A stretch of DNA of 64,000 nt, from the NCBI GenBank assembly GCA_903872075.1, contig CAIQJF010000094.1, positions 1 to 64,000 on the forward strand. Reading direction: 5' to 3'. Shown piece by piece: positions 1 to 7,273 of the stretch. Under the pieces are notes generated by a model. That model was not told the DNA's origin. It did no database searches and worked only from the letters and a program-made list of their open reading frames with translations. The DNA is from an uncultured Caulobacteraceae bacterium (GTDB lineage Bacteria; Pseudomonadota; Alphaproteobacteria; Caulobacterales; Caulobacteraceae). How positions within the stretch are numbered: the stretch's first letter is position 1; every line of letters begins with the position of its first letter. The position numbers and the translations under genes are program-made.

Positions 1-926
1 CCGCGACGGTGCGATGACTCTTCATGGCATTCGATTCCCGCTGACTTCCGGTCCCATCGCTGCGGAGTTAGACATGGCGCCTGGGGCAGGGCAAGCCGCC
101 GCCCCTGAAGTCCCACCGGAGCTTCCGTGCAGGATACGCCCTGAATGTCATCATGGGATATATCAGACCGCGTAATGTGATGTACGCGCGCGCCGGGTAC
201 CAAAGTTGTTCCCGAGATATTTTCATCGTCTGGAAAGTCTATTATTGCCGGAATTTTGACTCCGTTTTCGTACCTTCTCAAGCTAAATTCCTTTTTTACA
301 ATTGTCCCCTCACCGGAACCCTTGTTGACAATAAAGAACGATGCGGACGCGTAGTTTCCCGGAGTTGGGCAAAGAAGTTGAAGGTCGCGGATAATGAAGG
401 CCGGGCGTTGCGAAGCGAGGTATTGAAGGCGAGTGATACCGTGGCGTCGTTCGGCGAGGTCCGCCTCGCGGCCAGCCAACAGCATGTGCTTTTCCGCGAT
501 TTCCAGAGACTCCCTAAAGTCTTTCCCCTGTTGCTCCGCACCGCCGGCAAGTCGCTTGGTTTCAACCCAAAGACGCCAAGTGGACAGAGTAAGGCCCGCC
601 GTGAAGACCAAGGTGAGCGTGGCACTGATCGCCATGATCCAATCCGTCACCTTGATCGGATCGGGTGGCGGTGGATTATTGGGACCACTGCTGGCTACGG
701 GTTCGTTGGGTGTGGCGCTTGGGTTTTCACCGGCGGCAAGTACCGCTGGCTCGGTGGCGCGTTGGCCGTGGTCGGCGCGCTGTTGGGTGTCGGCTGCGGC
801 CTTTGGCCGTTGTGGTATCTCAGCGGCCACTGACGTCGAGACAAAAAAGGTAAGCGCTATCAGTCCGCTTCGTGCAACCGCACGTTGTGCGTCCCAACAG
901 CTTTCATTGCTGCGAAATAGAACCAT
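1..926 (-). CDS. Membrane-anchored coiled-coil protein of the integrated element, 3' end outside window
   Basis: The reading frame is open from an ATG at 926 to the left edge without a stop, so at least 308 residues are present and the C-terminus is missing. It reads as an export-type N-terminus (hydrophobic stretch about residues 20-34 ending VAAEIPQ), a Pro/Ala/Thr-rich linker, a transmembrane segment near residues 93-113 (VTDWIMAISATLTLVFTAG), a charged heptad-like helix (ETKRLAGGAEQQGKDF onward) and then a beta-rich part containing FFIVNKGSGEGTIV. I recall proteins of this layout, of unknown function, from integrated elements of alphaproteobacteria. The stretch covering about 130-350 is clearly richer in A/T than the rest of the window, which fits foreign DNA. 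The last 50 visible residues look less protein-like, so a frameshift or element junction there is possible. Confidence 0.6.
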   Translation of the reverse strand, partial: MVLFRSNESCWDAQRAVARSGLIALTFFVSTSVAAEIPQRPKAAADTQQRADHGQRATEPAVLAAGENPSATPNEPVASSGPNNPPPPDPIKVTDWIMAISATLTLVFTAGLTLSTWRLWVETKRLAGGAEQQGKDFRESLEIAEKHMLLAGREADLAERRHGITRLQYLASQRPAFIIRDLQLLCPTPGNYASASFFIVNKGSGEGTIVKKEFSLRRYENGVKIPAIIDFPDDENISGTTLVPGARVHHITRSDISHDDIQGVSCTEAPVGLQGRRLALPQAPCLTPQRWDRKSAGIECHEESSHRR

Positions 927-940
927 GCCGGAAACGCCCC

Positions 941-958
941 ACGGTTGATCTCAACCGT
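941..958. promoter_or_regulatory. 18-bp inverted repeat, possible operator
   Basis: Two perfect 8-base arms, acggttga and tcaaccgt, are separated by only two bases. The spacer is too short for a stable RNA hairpin, so a dimeric repressor site is more likely than a terminator. It lies 15 bases upstream of the membrane-protein start at 926 and just downstream of the HGG-motif gene, where a separate promoter would be expected. Confidence 0.35.
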
Positions 959-1002
959 CACCGACCGTTCGGATTCTGGCAAGCCGATTTGTGCTGATGC
1001 GT

Positions 1003-1314
1003 TCACGTATCGCCGTCACCGAGCCTCGCCCTGAGACATCTCCACGCCCGATTGAGGGCCGCAACCTCGCGGCGGACTTCGATGGCTTCGTTTGTCTCCA
1101 GGCCATGACGGAAGGCCCCGTTGCGTTCACCCTTCGGTGCGCCGGCCCGGCCGCCGTGCATCCGACACCGTGCCTTGCCGTGGATCGCTGGCGACAGGCA
1201 CGGCCGCCCGCTCCGGGTCTTCGCCCCGCACCTCGGCGAGGTGTGCAAGGGCAATTGCGTGAGATTGCCCCTCGATTCCAGGGGTGGCCCCCCCGGCGTT
1301 GATGGTCCCGACAA
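1003..1314 (-). CDS. Small HGG-motif protein of phage/island type
   Basis: Up to 103 residues. The recognisable part is CGAKTRSGRPCLSPA (two cysteines) followed by CRMHGG and GAPKGERNGAFRHG, a signature I know from small proteins next to replication or packaging genes of alphaproteobacterial phages and islands; its function is not known to me. The Cys/His pattern could bind metal. No ATG is available: the longest frame opens at a TTG (1314), and internal TTG codons just before PLHTSPRCG are alternatives, so the true N-terminus is uncertain. The gene is read in a different frame through the last 188 bases of the preceding gene on the same strand. Confidence 0.6.
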   Translation of the reverse strand: MSGPSTPGGPPLESRGNLTQLPLHTSPRCGAKTRSGRPCLSPAIHGKARCRMHGGRAGAPKGERNGAFRHGLETNEAIEVRREVAALNRAWRCLRARLGDGDT

Positions 1315-1966
1315 CGGCGTTTCCTCCAGGGTAGACGTGGACGTGTTGAACCTCGATGACCTGTTTTCCGGCGGATCGGATCTTCGCCAGGGCCTCCAGC
1401 TGGCGAACCTGAAGGCCGCCGAGCTTCACGGCGAGAGAGCCATTCGCCTCCAGCTGCGGGAGCATGTCAGCACCCACCGCGCGCCGCAGCATGGTCGCGG
1501 AGGCCTGCGACGTGTGCCAAACCTGCAACAGGATCAGCGTCTCGATTTCGCTTCTGGATTCGCTCGCGGCAATGAACGCGACGCCGTCGTTTATGGCCTT
1601 CACCCGTTCGTCATCGGTGACTCGCGCACCTGTCAGGCCGGGACCGTTCAACAATTGGTGCACGACGTCGTATGCGACATTTGTCGACTTCGTTCCGAGC
1701 GCCTGGCAAAGCCTGGCCTCAAACTCACCTTCGCCTTTGTTGCCAGGCCCCCTCGGATGGTGCGGCCGGATGCCGGCAGGCGTGGCGATGTATTGCGGCG
1801 TCGGCGGTAGGCCGGCCCGCGCGTCACGGAACAAGCGGAGCGCCGCCTGACCCGCCTCATGTAGAGGGTTGGCTACTTCGTCATAGGTGCGGCCGTGGGC
1901 GTCTCTCTCGATAGGCGGCGGCGTGGCCATGGGATCGGCCGGCGGTTTGGCCTGGCCCTTCGTCAT
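1127..1966 (-). CDS. Element protein of unknown function, about 279 aa
   Basis: The ATG at 1966 overlaps the stop of the RuvC-like gene as ATGA, which fixes the start; a longer open frame upstream reads as arginine-rich non-coding translation. The protein begins MTKGQAKPP, has a mostly helical middle (KSTNVAYDVVHQLL, SRSEIETLILLQVWHTSQ, LAVKLGGLQVRQLEALAK) and ends with HVHVYPGGNAVVGTINAGG and a basic tail PDARRPGRRTEG-like. I recall similar proteins preceding HGG-motif genes in rhizobial islands, again with no assigned role. Small-terminase or DNA-binding adaptor roles are possible but not supported by any motif. The last 60 or so residues are encoded in DNA that also encodes the HGG protein. 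Confidence 0.6.
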   Translation of the reverse strand: MTKGQAKPPADPMATPPPIERDAHGRTYDEVANPLHEAGQAALRLFRDARAGLPPTPQYIATPAGIRPHHPRGPGNKGEGEFEARLCQALGTKSTNVAYDVVHQLLNGPGLTGARVTDDERVKAINDGVAFIAASESRSEIETLILLQVWHTSQASATMLRRAVGADMLPQLEANGSLAVKLGGLQVRQLEALAKIRSAGKQVIEVQHVHVYPGGNAVVGTINAGGATPGIEGQSHAIALAHLAEVRGEDPERAAVPVASDPRQGTVSDARRPGRRTEG

Positions 1967-2634
1967 GGCGCGCCCCGATCCGCAAGGCCGCCGACGTGAT
2001 GCGACCCGTAGAGCGCGATTAGCGCGGCCTCGGCGCGGCCGTCGTGCTTCACCAGGGGCCAGTTTCCAGAATGGCGCGGCAAGAGCGCAGAGGCCCGTTG
2101 TCGGCTCACGTCCTTGTCGCCCTTCACCTTGAGGGCGGCCTTCCATGTCGCGGGCGTCACCAGCTCCACCGTCAGGAAATGCGCCGCCGCGACGCCGAGC
2201 AACAGGCCGAACGTCCGCCCGAACGAGAACGCGCCGACCGCACCCTCGCCGGGCCGCGTTCCGACTTGTTCGAGCCAGACCACCGGATTCCGCGGCGCCC
2301 AGGCGTCCACGATCCGCGCGAGGCTGTAGTAATCGACCACCGTTTTCCGGCCCTTGCCTGACCTCACCATGAAGGTCGGCACATCCTCGATATCGAGTGA
2401 GTCCGCTGCGGCGTCGTAGAGCGCGAGAGCGCCAGTGAGACCGGGATCAATTCCAAGGATCGGACGGCGCGCCTCGGCGAGGCGAGGGCGGTGCGGGACA
2501 GACAGGACACCCCCTAAAGGGGGTTGTCCCGTCCCGTCCCTCTCCGCAACGTCCCGCAGGGCCTCGGGAAGGGGGACAGAATGGGGCTTGTCCCTGATGT
2601 CTCTTTTGTCCCTCTCTGGAGTCAGAGCCGCCAT
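1963..2634 (-). CDS. RuvC-like Holliday junction resolvase of the element
   Basis: An RNase H-fold resolvase of the phage/RuvC type. With the start at 2634 (13-base overlap with the upstream ATPase gene) the protein has 223 residues. The catalytic pattern is visible: Asp63 in GIDPGLTGALALYD, Glu122 in VVWLEQVGTRPGE, and Asp198 in LVKHDGRAEAALIALYG. It would resolve branched DNA made during element replication or recombination. Residues 1-58 look unusual: they are encoded by DNA carrying several copies of an AGGGAC-type motif and resemble no resolvase N-terminus I know, so a later start is possible, although I see no ATG, GTG or TTG nearer the core. The next gene overlaps by 4 bases, suggesting translational coupling. 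Confidence 0.8.
   Translation of the reverse strand: MAALTPERDKRDIRDKPHSVPLPEALRDVAERDGTGQPPLGGVLSVPHRPRLAEARRPILGIDPGLTGALALYDAAADSLDIEDVPTFMVRSGKGRKTVVDYYSLARIVDAWAPRNPVVWLEQVGTRPGEGAVGAFSFGRTFGLLLGVAAAHFLTVELVTPATWKAALKVKGDKDVSRQRASALLPRHSGNWPLVKHDGRAEAALIALYGSHHVGGLADRGAP
2500..2625. repeat. Cluster of short GGGAC-type repeats
   Basis: On the plus strand this stretch repeats GTCCC-containing units: gacaggacacc, gtcccgtcccgtccctctcc, aacgtcccgc, cttgtccctgatg and ttttgtccctctctgg. Related GTCCCTCTC copies occur at about 4366 and, in the opposite orientation, at about 2846. The density inside the replication module recalls iterons or phage replication-protein sites, but the units are not evenly spaced and the DNA is also coding. 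Confidence 0.3.
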
Positions 2635-3761
2635 ATCCACCCCCCTTCGCTGTGAAGGCGGCGGGCTTGCCCCAGGTCTTCGAGCGCGCGCCCGAAGGTC
2701 TTTCGGCGAGTGTTGAGCCATGTAGCGCGCTCTGTTTTCGGGGCGTCGGCGTCGGGGTCCTCGCCGCCTTTCAGGCCCATATCGAACACCGCCTGGCGCA
2801 GCGCTTCGAGGCGGACGCCTTGGGTTCCGGGCTTCACGCCGGGCGCGAGAGGGACAGATTCCAGCCGTCCCGCATCGTCCAGACGGTCGAACGCGGCGAG
2901 GGTCAGCACCGCCGGCTGATTTAGGACCTTCTGACGCGCTTTTGTCTCTCTGGCGGGCGCGTCATCGTAGGCGATCACGGCCGATGTCACTTCGTCGCCG
3001 TCCCCGTCGAAGCCGAGAGAAACCGACTTCAGGGAGATCGCGAACCGCTGTCCGTCCTCGCCATCCTTCAGCTTGGCGACCTTCCCGACCCGGATTTCGC
3101 CGCCCGCGTCCTGAGACTCGCGGGACAGCATCACCACGCAATCCGCGCCCGCGAACTGGCCAGACCAGCCGCGAATGCCGCGCGTTTCGTCCTTGCCGGT
3201 ATGGCTGACGATCAGCACGAAGGCCCCGACCTCGGCGGCGACCCAAGACACGTTCGCCAGCACCGAAGACATATCGGAGCCCGCGTTCTCATCACCGCCC
3301 GGCATTGATGCCGCCAGGGTGTCGATGACCACCAGCCCAAGGCGGACGCCGCGACCGTCGAAGTCATCGGCGGCGATCCGTAGCTCGGCCGCCAAGTCTT
3401 CGACCTCCTCGCGGTTCCGAATGTTCGGGGCTTGGCCGATCAATTCGAACGGAAGCCCGCGCCGGCCGTTCTCTCGCTTCCACGCTTCGACCCGGCGGCG
3501 GACGCCGTTGGGGGCCTCGGCGGCGACATAGACCACGCCGCAGGCGGTGGTGCGGTGGTCCAGTATCGGCGCGCCCTCGGCGATGCGGAGTGACCAATCG
3601 AGCGCCAGGAACGTCTTGTATGACCCGGAAGGCCCGGCGAGGAATCCGAAGCCCTCCGAGGGGATAAGGCCCTTGGCCAGATCGCGAGACTGGCGCGGCG
3701 TAATGGCGTCGAAGGGCTCGCGTTGGAAGCGCGGTTCACGTGGGAAAGTGACCTCAGACAT
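2622..3761 (-). CDS. RepA-like AAA ATPase (AAA_25 type), element replication helicase
   Basis: A 379-residue RecA-fold ATPase of the RepA/AAA_25 kind, used by plasmids and phages as replicative helicase or helicase loader. Walker A is GPSGSYKT (residues 43-50) and Walker B is LVVIDTLA (143-150), followed by the typical SHTGKDETRGIRGWSG segment and GADCVVML. The C-terminal part (LNTRRKTFGRALEDLG) looks like a winged-helix DNA-binding end. The ATG at 3761 overlaps the primase stop by 8 bases; an upstream ATG at 3782 would only add MLRRGRP. Together with the TOPRIM primase it forms a compact replication module, which suggests the element can replicate after excision. Confidence 0.85.
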   Translation of the reverse strand: MSEVTFPREPRFQREPFDAITPRQSRDLAKGLIPSEGFGFLAGPSGSYKTFLALDWSLRIAEGAPILDHRTTACGVVYVAAEAPNGVRRRVEAWKRENGRRGLPFELIGQAPNIRNREEVEDLAAELRIAADDFDGRGVRLGLVVIDTLAASMPGGDENAGSDMSSVLANVSWVAAEVGAFVLIVSHTGKDETRGIRGWSGQFAGADCVVMLSRESQDAGGEIRVGKVAKLKDGEDGQRFAISLKSVSLGFDGDGDEVTSAVIAYDDAPARETKARQKVLNQPAVLTLAAFDRLDDAGRLESVPLAPGVKPGTQGVRLEALRQAVFDMGLKGGEDPDADAPKTERATWLNTRRKTFGRALEDLGQARRLHSEGGWIWRL

Positions 3762-4626
3762 GGGCCTTCCCCGTCGCAACATCGTTCCAATCGAAGTCCT
3801 GAGGGGCGGGCGTGATCGTGACCTCGCACCGCGACCTAAGCCGCTCGGCCAGGACGTGAGCGGCCTTCAGTCCAGCCGGATCGCCGTCGGCGGCGATGAC
3901 CAGCCGGCGAACGCGAGCCGGGGGCGTGAACGCCTCAAGGTTGGCGGTCCCGAGCGTTGCCCAGGTCGCCACGCCTTCGAACTCTTGGAAGCTCGCCGCC
4001 GTCTCCAGGCCCTCCGCCAAGGCCAGGGAGGCGCCGGCCTCTGCGAGGCGCACCGCGCCGCCTGTCCCTGTCAGCGTCCCGAAGGTCGCGCGGCCCGTTC
4101 GCCGCCCGCCGTCCGGGGCGAGATACGTGCACTGGATTCCGCACGGCTCGCCCGTCATCGACCGCGCGAGGGCGACCACCGCCGGGGCCGTGGACCCGCT
4201 GGCATAGCCGCGCGGCGCGTTCGGGTGGAACGCCAGATCGGCGGGAATCCAACCGATTGACCTCGCCTCAAGGTAGCGGGCGCCGAGGGTCTCAGGGATG
4301 GCCACACAAGCCCGCCAGACCGCCTCACAGAAGGCGAGCCGGTCGCGCCGCTCTTGTCGGGCCTGTCCCTCTCTCTGACGTCGCGCGCGCTCCCATGCGG
4401 CCTTATCGAGGCGCTGCGCGGCGTCGCGTTCGATGCCGAGGAACTCAGCGCAAGCCGGGAAGGGGTCGCCCGCGAAGGAGTGCACCACCGCGCGGCCATC
4501 ATCGGTCAACCTGACGCTAAGACTGCGATCTTGGCGACTATGGCCAGGGCCAGGGCCGACCCAACGGCGTCCGTCGTCGTAGAGGGCCCCGCCGTGGCGC
4601 TGGACGATCTCGCGAAGGTCAAACAT
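3754..4626 (-). CDS. TOPRIM-domain DNA primase of the element
   Basis: Length 290 residues from the ATG at 4626, which overlaps the previous stop by 8 bases; the longer open frame upstream is arginine-rich and not credible. The N-terminal part has FDLREIVQRHGG and a GPGPGHSRQDRSLSV segment like the substrate-binding part of phage primases of the DUF7146 kind. The TOPRIM fold follows, with Glu205 in LALAEGLETA and the Asp247-x-Asp249 pair in LVIAADGDPAG, the metal-binding residues. No canonical CHC2 zinc finger is seen. It should make RNA primers for element replication next to the RepA-like ATPase encoded directly downstream. Confidence 0.85.
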   Translation of the reverse strand: MFDLREIVQRHGGALYDDGRRWVGPGPGHSRQDRSLSVRLTDDGRAVVHSFAGDPFPACAEFLGIERDAAQRLDKAAWERARRQREGQARQERRDRLAFCEAVWRACVAIPETLGARYLEARSIGWIPADLAFHPNAPRGYASGSTAPAVVALARSMTGEPCGIQCTYLAPDGGRRTGRATFGTLTGTGGAVRLAEAGASLALAEGLETAASFQEFEGVATWATLGTANLEAFTPPARVRRLVIAADGDPAGLKAAHVLAERLRSRCEVTITPAPQDFDWNDVATGKAHV

Positions 4627-4933
4627 TCGCGCGCCCCGTGGCCAGAGTGTCGGCCAAGCGATACGCGAAGGTCGCCGCTGATCGCAGGCCCTCGCGGCTC
4701 GCAAGGCGAAGCAGTGCGGTTTCGGCGAGCCACCGCAACAGCGCGGTTTGCTCATGCGGCGCGGTGACTTCGAGGGCCTCGCGAATCTCGCGGGCGAGTC
4801 CCGACGTGATTGCGCCTCGCTGTTGAAGTGCGAAGCTCGGTGGGGTAATCTCTGAGGTGTTCCAGTTACTAAGCCGAACAATCTCAGAGCGCCCGCCGTT
4901 GCCCCCGGCGGGCGTTCGTCTGTGCGGGGCCAT
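4619..4933 (-). CDS. Small element protein of unknown function, 104 aa
   Basis: I do not recognise a family. The protein is 104 residues, starts at an ATG at 4933, three bases after the alpA-like stop, and its stop overlaps the primase start by 8 bases, so it sits in the same translationally coupled run. The C-terminal two thirds are helical and Leu/Ala-rich (TSGLAREIREALEV, ALLRWLAETALLRLASREG). The position between regulator and primase suggests an accessory replication or control role, which is inference only. Confidence 0.6.
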   Translation of the reverse strand: MAPHRRTPAGGNGGRSEIVRLSNWNTSEITPPSFALQQRGAITSGLAREIREALEVTAPHEQTALLRWLAETALLRLASREGLRSAATFAYRLADTLATGRANV

Positions 4934-4936
4934 CGA

Positions 4937-5146
4937 TCAAGCCGCCTCGGCGATCTTGGACGCGATCCAGGCCGCGACCGTGGATTCGGGCCACGCGACG
5001 CGGTTCGCCGAGATGCGGATCGGCTTCGGGAACTCATTGCGACCTACGGCCGCGTAGAGGGATGCCCTCTTGAGGTTCGTCCGCTCCATCACGGCCGGCA
5101 GGGCAAGTAGGCGTTCAGCTATGGAAAGATCGGCGTTGCCGAGCAT
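4937..5146 (-). CDS. AlpA-family helix-turn-helix regulator
   Basis: A 69-residue protein with the AlpA/MerR-like winged-helix pattern: LLALPAVMERTNLKRASLYAAV (first helices), then NEFPKPIRISANRVAWPESTVAAWI, the diagnostic FPKPxxIxxxxxxW(xxxV)xxWI run. AlpA proteins act as small DNA-binding regulators or excisionases next to integrases of P4-like elements and phage satellites. It is encoded after a 104-base gap and is followed by the coupled replication genes, so it may control them. The ATG at 5146 is the only reasonable start. Confidence 0.8.
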   Translation of the reverse strand: MLGNADLSIAERLLALPAVMERTNLKRASLYAAVGRNEFPKPIRISANRVAWPESTVAAWIASKIAEAA

Positions 5147-5250
5147 GAATTCCTCACTTCCATCCGACCCCCAACGGATCGGAATGGAAACAAGGTTACG
5201 AGCGGCGTTATTTTCGCCTAGACAAGGTCAAGCCTGTCTTCACGGTCAAA
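5147..5250. promoter_or_regulatory. Intergenic stretch before alpA-like gene, probable promoter/operator region
   Basis: This 104-base gap is the only real break in the minus-strand run from the integrase leftwards. It contains an imperfect inverted repeat, cttccatccgacc...ggatcggaatggaa, at about 5158-5191, 15-50 bases upstream of the alpA-like start. A promoter with an operator for the replication genes is likely here, but I cannot name confident -35/-10 boxes. Confidence 0.35.
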
Positions 5251-5949
5251 TCAGCCCTGATCTTGCGACTTTTTTCGCAAATCGGCCCATAGTGGCTTTA
5301 GGTGATGACGGATTGTGCTCTGGCTCGTTTTGATCCCAAGGGTCTCATCGTTCAAAAGCATGTCTGCGACAGCATTCGGGGTCAGCTTTGGGTTGCGATC
5401 CTTCAGGGACCGACCCAACTCCCGGATACGTTCACCGATGAGGCGCTTTGCGGCGGCTCCCGACGCCGAAAGGTCTTGCCCGTCTTCAACCTTGCGCAGG
5501 GCGGCTGGCAGAGCCTCGGCTTTGGCGATCAGCTTTGCCATCGCGGCGCCGGCGAGGATGAAATCTTGCATCGCCAAATCGCGCCCTGCTTGCGTCGCAA
5601 AGTCTATTTCAGTGCTTAAGCGGGGAAGCAGGACTTCCGGCGCGTCAACGGAGTGACGGGCGACCCTTGCGCTTCTGCCAATGGCGGTTCCAATGGCCGC
5701 GCCCGCGTCCGCCATTGCCAGGATTATCTTGTCGCAGATTTCCACCCGCCATTGCTCCATATGACCCGCAGCGGGCTCGGCGATGGCCAGAAGTTGGGCA
5801 GCCGCAAAAGCCTGACCCCAGATAGTGCGAAGAGGGGAGAGCGCCGGATCGTCATCCAGCACTTCGACGTGAAGCGCGGCGGCTCGCGCTCGAAACTCTG
5901 CCCAGGCGTTGCGGGCGGCATCGCTAGTGCGTTTCCGTTGATCGCTCAT
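5251..5949 (-). CDS. Element protein of unknown function with possible C-terminal DNA-binding segment
   Basis: Length 232 residues. The start overlaps the integrase stop as ATGA, so the two are probably translated together. The N-terminal two thirds are helical (IWGQAFAAAQLLAIAEPAA, KIILAMADAGAAIGTAIG) with no family I recognise. The C-terminal 70 residues, including LIGERIRELGRSLKDRNP, TPNAVADMLLN and SQSTIRHHLKPLW, read like a helix-turn-helix that scans for a replication or target site; that is inference. Coupling to the integrase suggests a role in recombination control, for example as directionality factor. Confidence 0.6.
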   Translation of the reverse strand: MSDQRKRTSDAARNAWAEFRARAAALHVEVLDDDPALSPLRTIWGQAFAAAQLLAIAEPAAGHMEQWRVEICDKIILAMADAGAAIGTAIGRSARVARHSVDAPEVLLPRLSTEIDFATQAGRDLAMQDFILAGAAMAKLIAKAEALPAALRKVEDGQDLSASGAAAKRLIGERIRELGRSLKDRNPKLTPNAVADMLLNDETLGIKTSQSTIRHHLKPLWADLRKKSQDQG

Positions 5950-7232
5950 ACCACGGCCGCCCTTAGCGGTGTCACCGTCCCCCGGGCCAATCGGCCATGC
6001 GTCACGAACTCCGCCCAGGCTTCCATGAGCTTGCGCCGCTTTTCCAGGGCGTCGCCGCGTCGATAGGCGCGCTCGACCGCATCACCAACGACGTGCGCTA
6101 GCGCCGCCTCAGCCAATTCGCGAGGGAAGGTCGAGGCCTCGCCCGCCCAATCGCGGAAGGACGACCGGAAGCCGTGCGGCGTGATCGGCGGACGTTCGAC
6201 GCCGAGCGCGCGGATCAGCAAGGCGCGAAAGGCGTTGGTCGAGAGCGGGCGATCCTTCGCCTTGCCCTTGGCAGGCCCTGGAAAGACAAACTCGCCGACT
6301 CGGCCGAGAGCGGCCTTTTCGAGGATTTCCACTGCGCGCGCTGAGAGCGGAACGCGATGCTCACGCCCGGCCTTCATGCGGTTGGCCGGGATCGTCCAAA
6401 CCTTCGCGGCGAGATCGACCTCCGACCACCGCGCGCCGAGCACCTCGCTTGTCCGGGCGGCGGTCAGAATCAGGAATTGCAGGCCGAGCGCGGCCATGGC
6501 CTCACGCTCGCGCAGGTCCGCAACGAAGGCCGGAACCTCGGCGAAGGGCAGGGCGGCATGGTGGCCGCGCGATAGCTTCGGCCGGCCGGGCAAGTCGTGT
6601 TCGAGGTTACCCCGCCAATGGGCGGGGTTTTCTCCCGAACGCCAGCCTTTGGCCTTGGCGGCGTCGAGGGCGCGCTCGATGCGGCCACGCACCCGCGCGC
6701 AAGTCTCGGCGCGATCCTCGGCGAGGGGCCGCAGCACGGCGAGAACGTCCTCGCGGGTGACTTGATCGACCGGCTTCGCGCGGATGGCCTTGCAATGCGT
6801 CTCAAACGAGAGGCGCCAGCCCGCGATGTGTTTCGCGCTACGCGACTTCTTTTCGATCACCGCGAGCAAATCATCAGCGACGCGACCGAAGGTCCGATCC
6901 TCAGCCTTTACCGCCGCAACGGCCGCCGCAGCCTCGGCGAGCCGCTCGCGCTCGGCAAGAGGGTCCACGCCGTCCTTGATCAGCCGTTGTGCATCGACCG
7001 CCCGCGCCCGCGCCTCGGAGAGGCCCACCGCCGCCGGATCGGCCTTCCGGCCGGGCGCGCGGCCGAGGCCCATATCACGGACGCGGCCACCGTCGCCGCG
7101 ATAGCGCAGCAGCCAGGACCGGGCGCCGGTTTCCTTGACGATCAAATACAGGCCGCCGCCATCCGCGTAGCGGCCAGGTCCGATATTGCGGACGAACTTG
7201 TCGCTCAGGGCGGTTGTGACTTGCTTTGGCAT
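5946..7232 (-). CDS. Tyrosine recombinase (DUF4102/P4-type integrase)
   Basis: Length 428 residues, usual for P4-type integrases. The N-terminal arm-binding (DUF4102) domain is seen in LSDKFVRNIGPGRYADGGGLYL and the following GARSWLLRYR. The core-binding domain follows, and the catalytic domain has Arg260 (LILTAARTSEV), His353 and Arg356 (TPHGFRSSFRDWAGE), His380 and the nucleophile Tyr390 (ALAHVVGDAVERAYRRGD). All catalytic residues are present, so the enzyme should be active. It would integrate and excise the element; enzymes of this kind often use the 3' end of a tRNA gene, but no tRNA lies next to it in this window. The attachment site probably lies in the gene-poor stretch to its right. 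Confidence 0.93.
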   Translation of the reverse strand: MPKQVTTALSDKFVRNIGPGRYADGGGLYLIVKETGARSWLLRYRGDGGRVRDMGLGRAPGRKADPAAVGLSEARARAVDAQRLIKDGVDPLAERERLAEAAAAVAAVKAEDRTFGRVADDLLAVIEKKSRSAKHIAGWRLSFETHCKAIRAKPVDQVTREDVLAVLRPLAEDRAETCARVRGRIERALDAAKAKGWRSGENPAHWRGNLEHDLPGRPKLSRGHHAALPFAEVPAFVADLREREAMAALGLQFLILTAARTSEVLGARWSEVDLAAKVWTIPANRMKAGREHRVPLSARAVEILEKAALGRVGEFVFPGPAKGKAKDRPLSTNAFRALLIRALGVERPPITPHGFRSSFRDWAGEASTFPRELAEAALAHVVGDAVERAYRRGDALEKRRKLMEAWAEFVTHGRLARGTVTPLRAAVV

Positions 7233-7239
7233 CGAGCCG

Positions 7240-7273
7240 TTCCCCTTTCCGCGTTCCCTTTTCCGTTCCCTTC
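7240..7273. repeat. Direct repeats GGGAAC upstream of the integrase
   Basis: Read on the minus strand, three copies of GGGAAC occur in 34 bases, alternating with GGAAA-type units (GGGAACGGAAAA, GGGAACGCGGAAA, GGGGAACGG). The array lies 8-40 bases upstream of the integrase start. Short direct repeats of this kind beside an integrase gene could be arm-type recombinase sites or a regulator site. Confidence 0.35.

Noticed and set aside
153-833. Plus-strand frame of 226 codons at the left end
   Set aside because: The minus strand carries a more credible protein (export signal, transmembrane helix, coiled coil) in continuity with the other minus-strand element genes.
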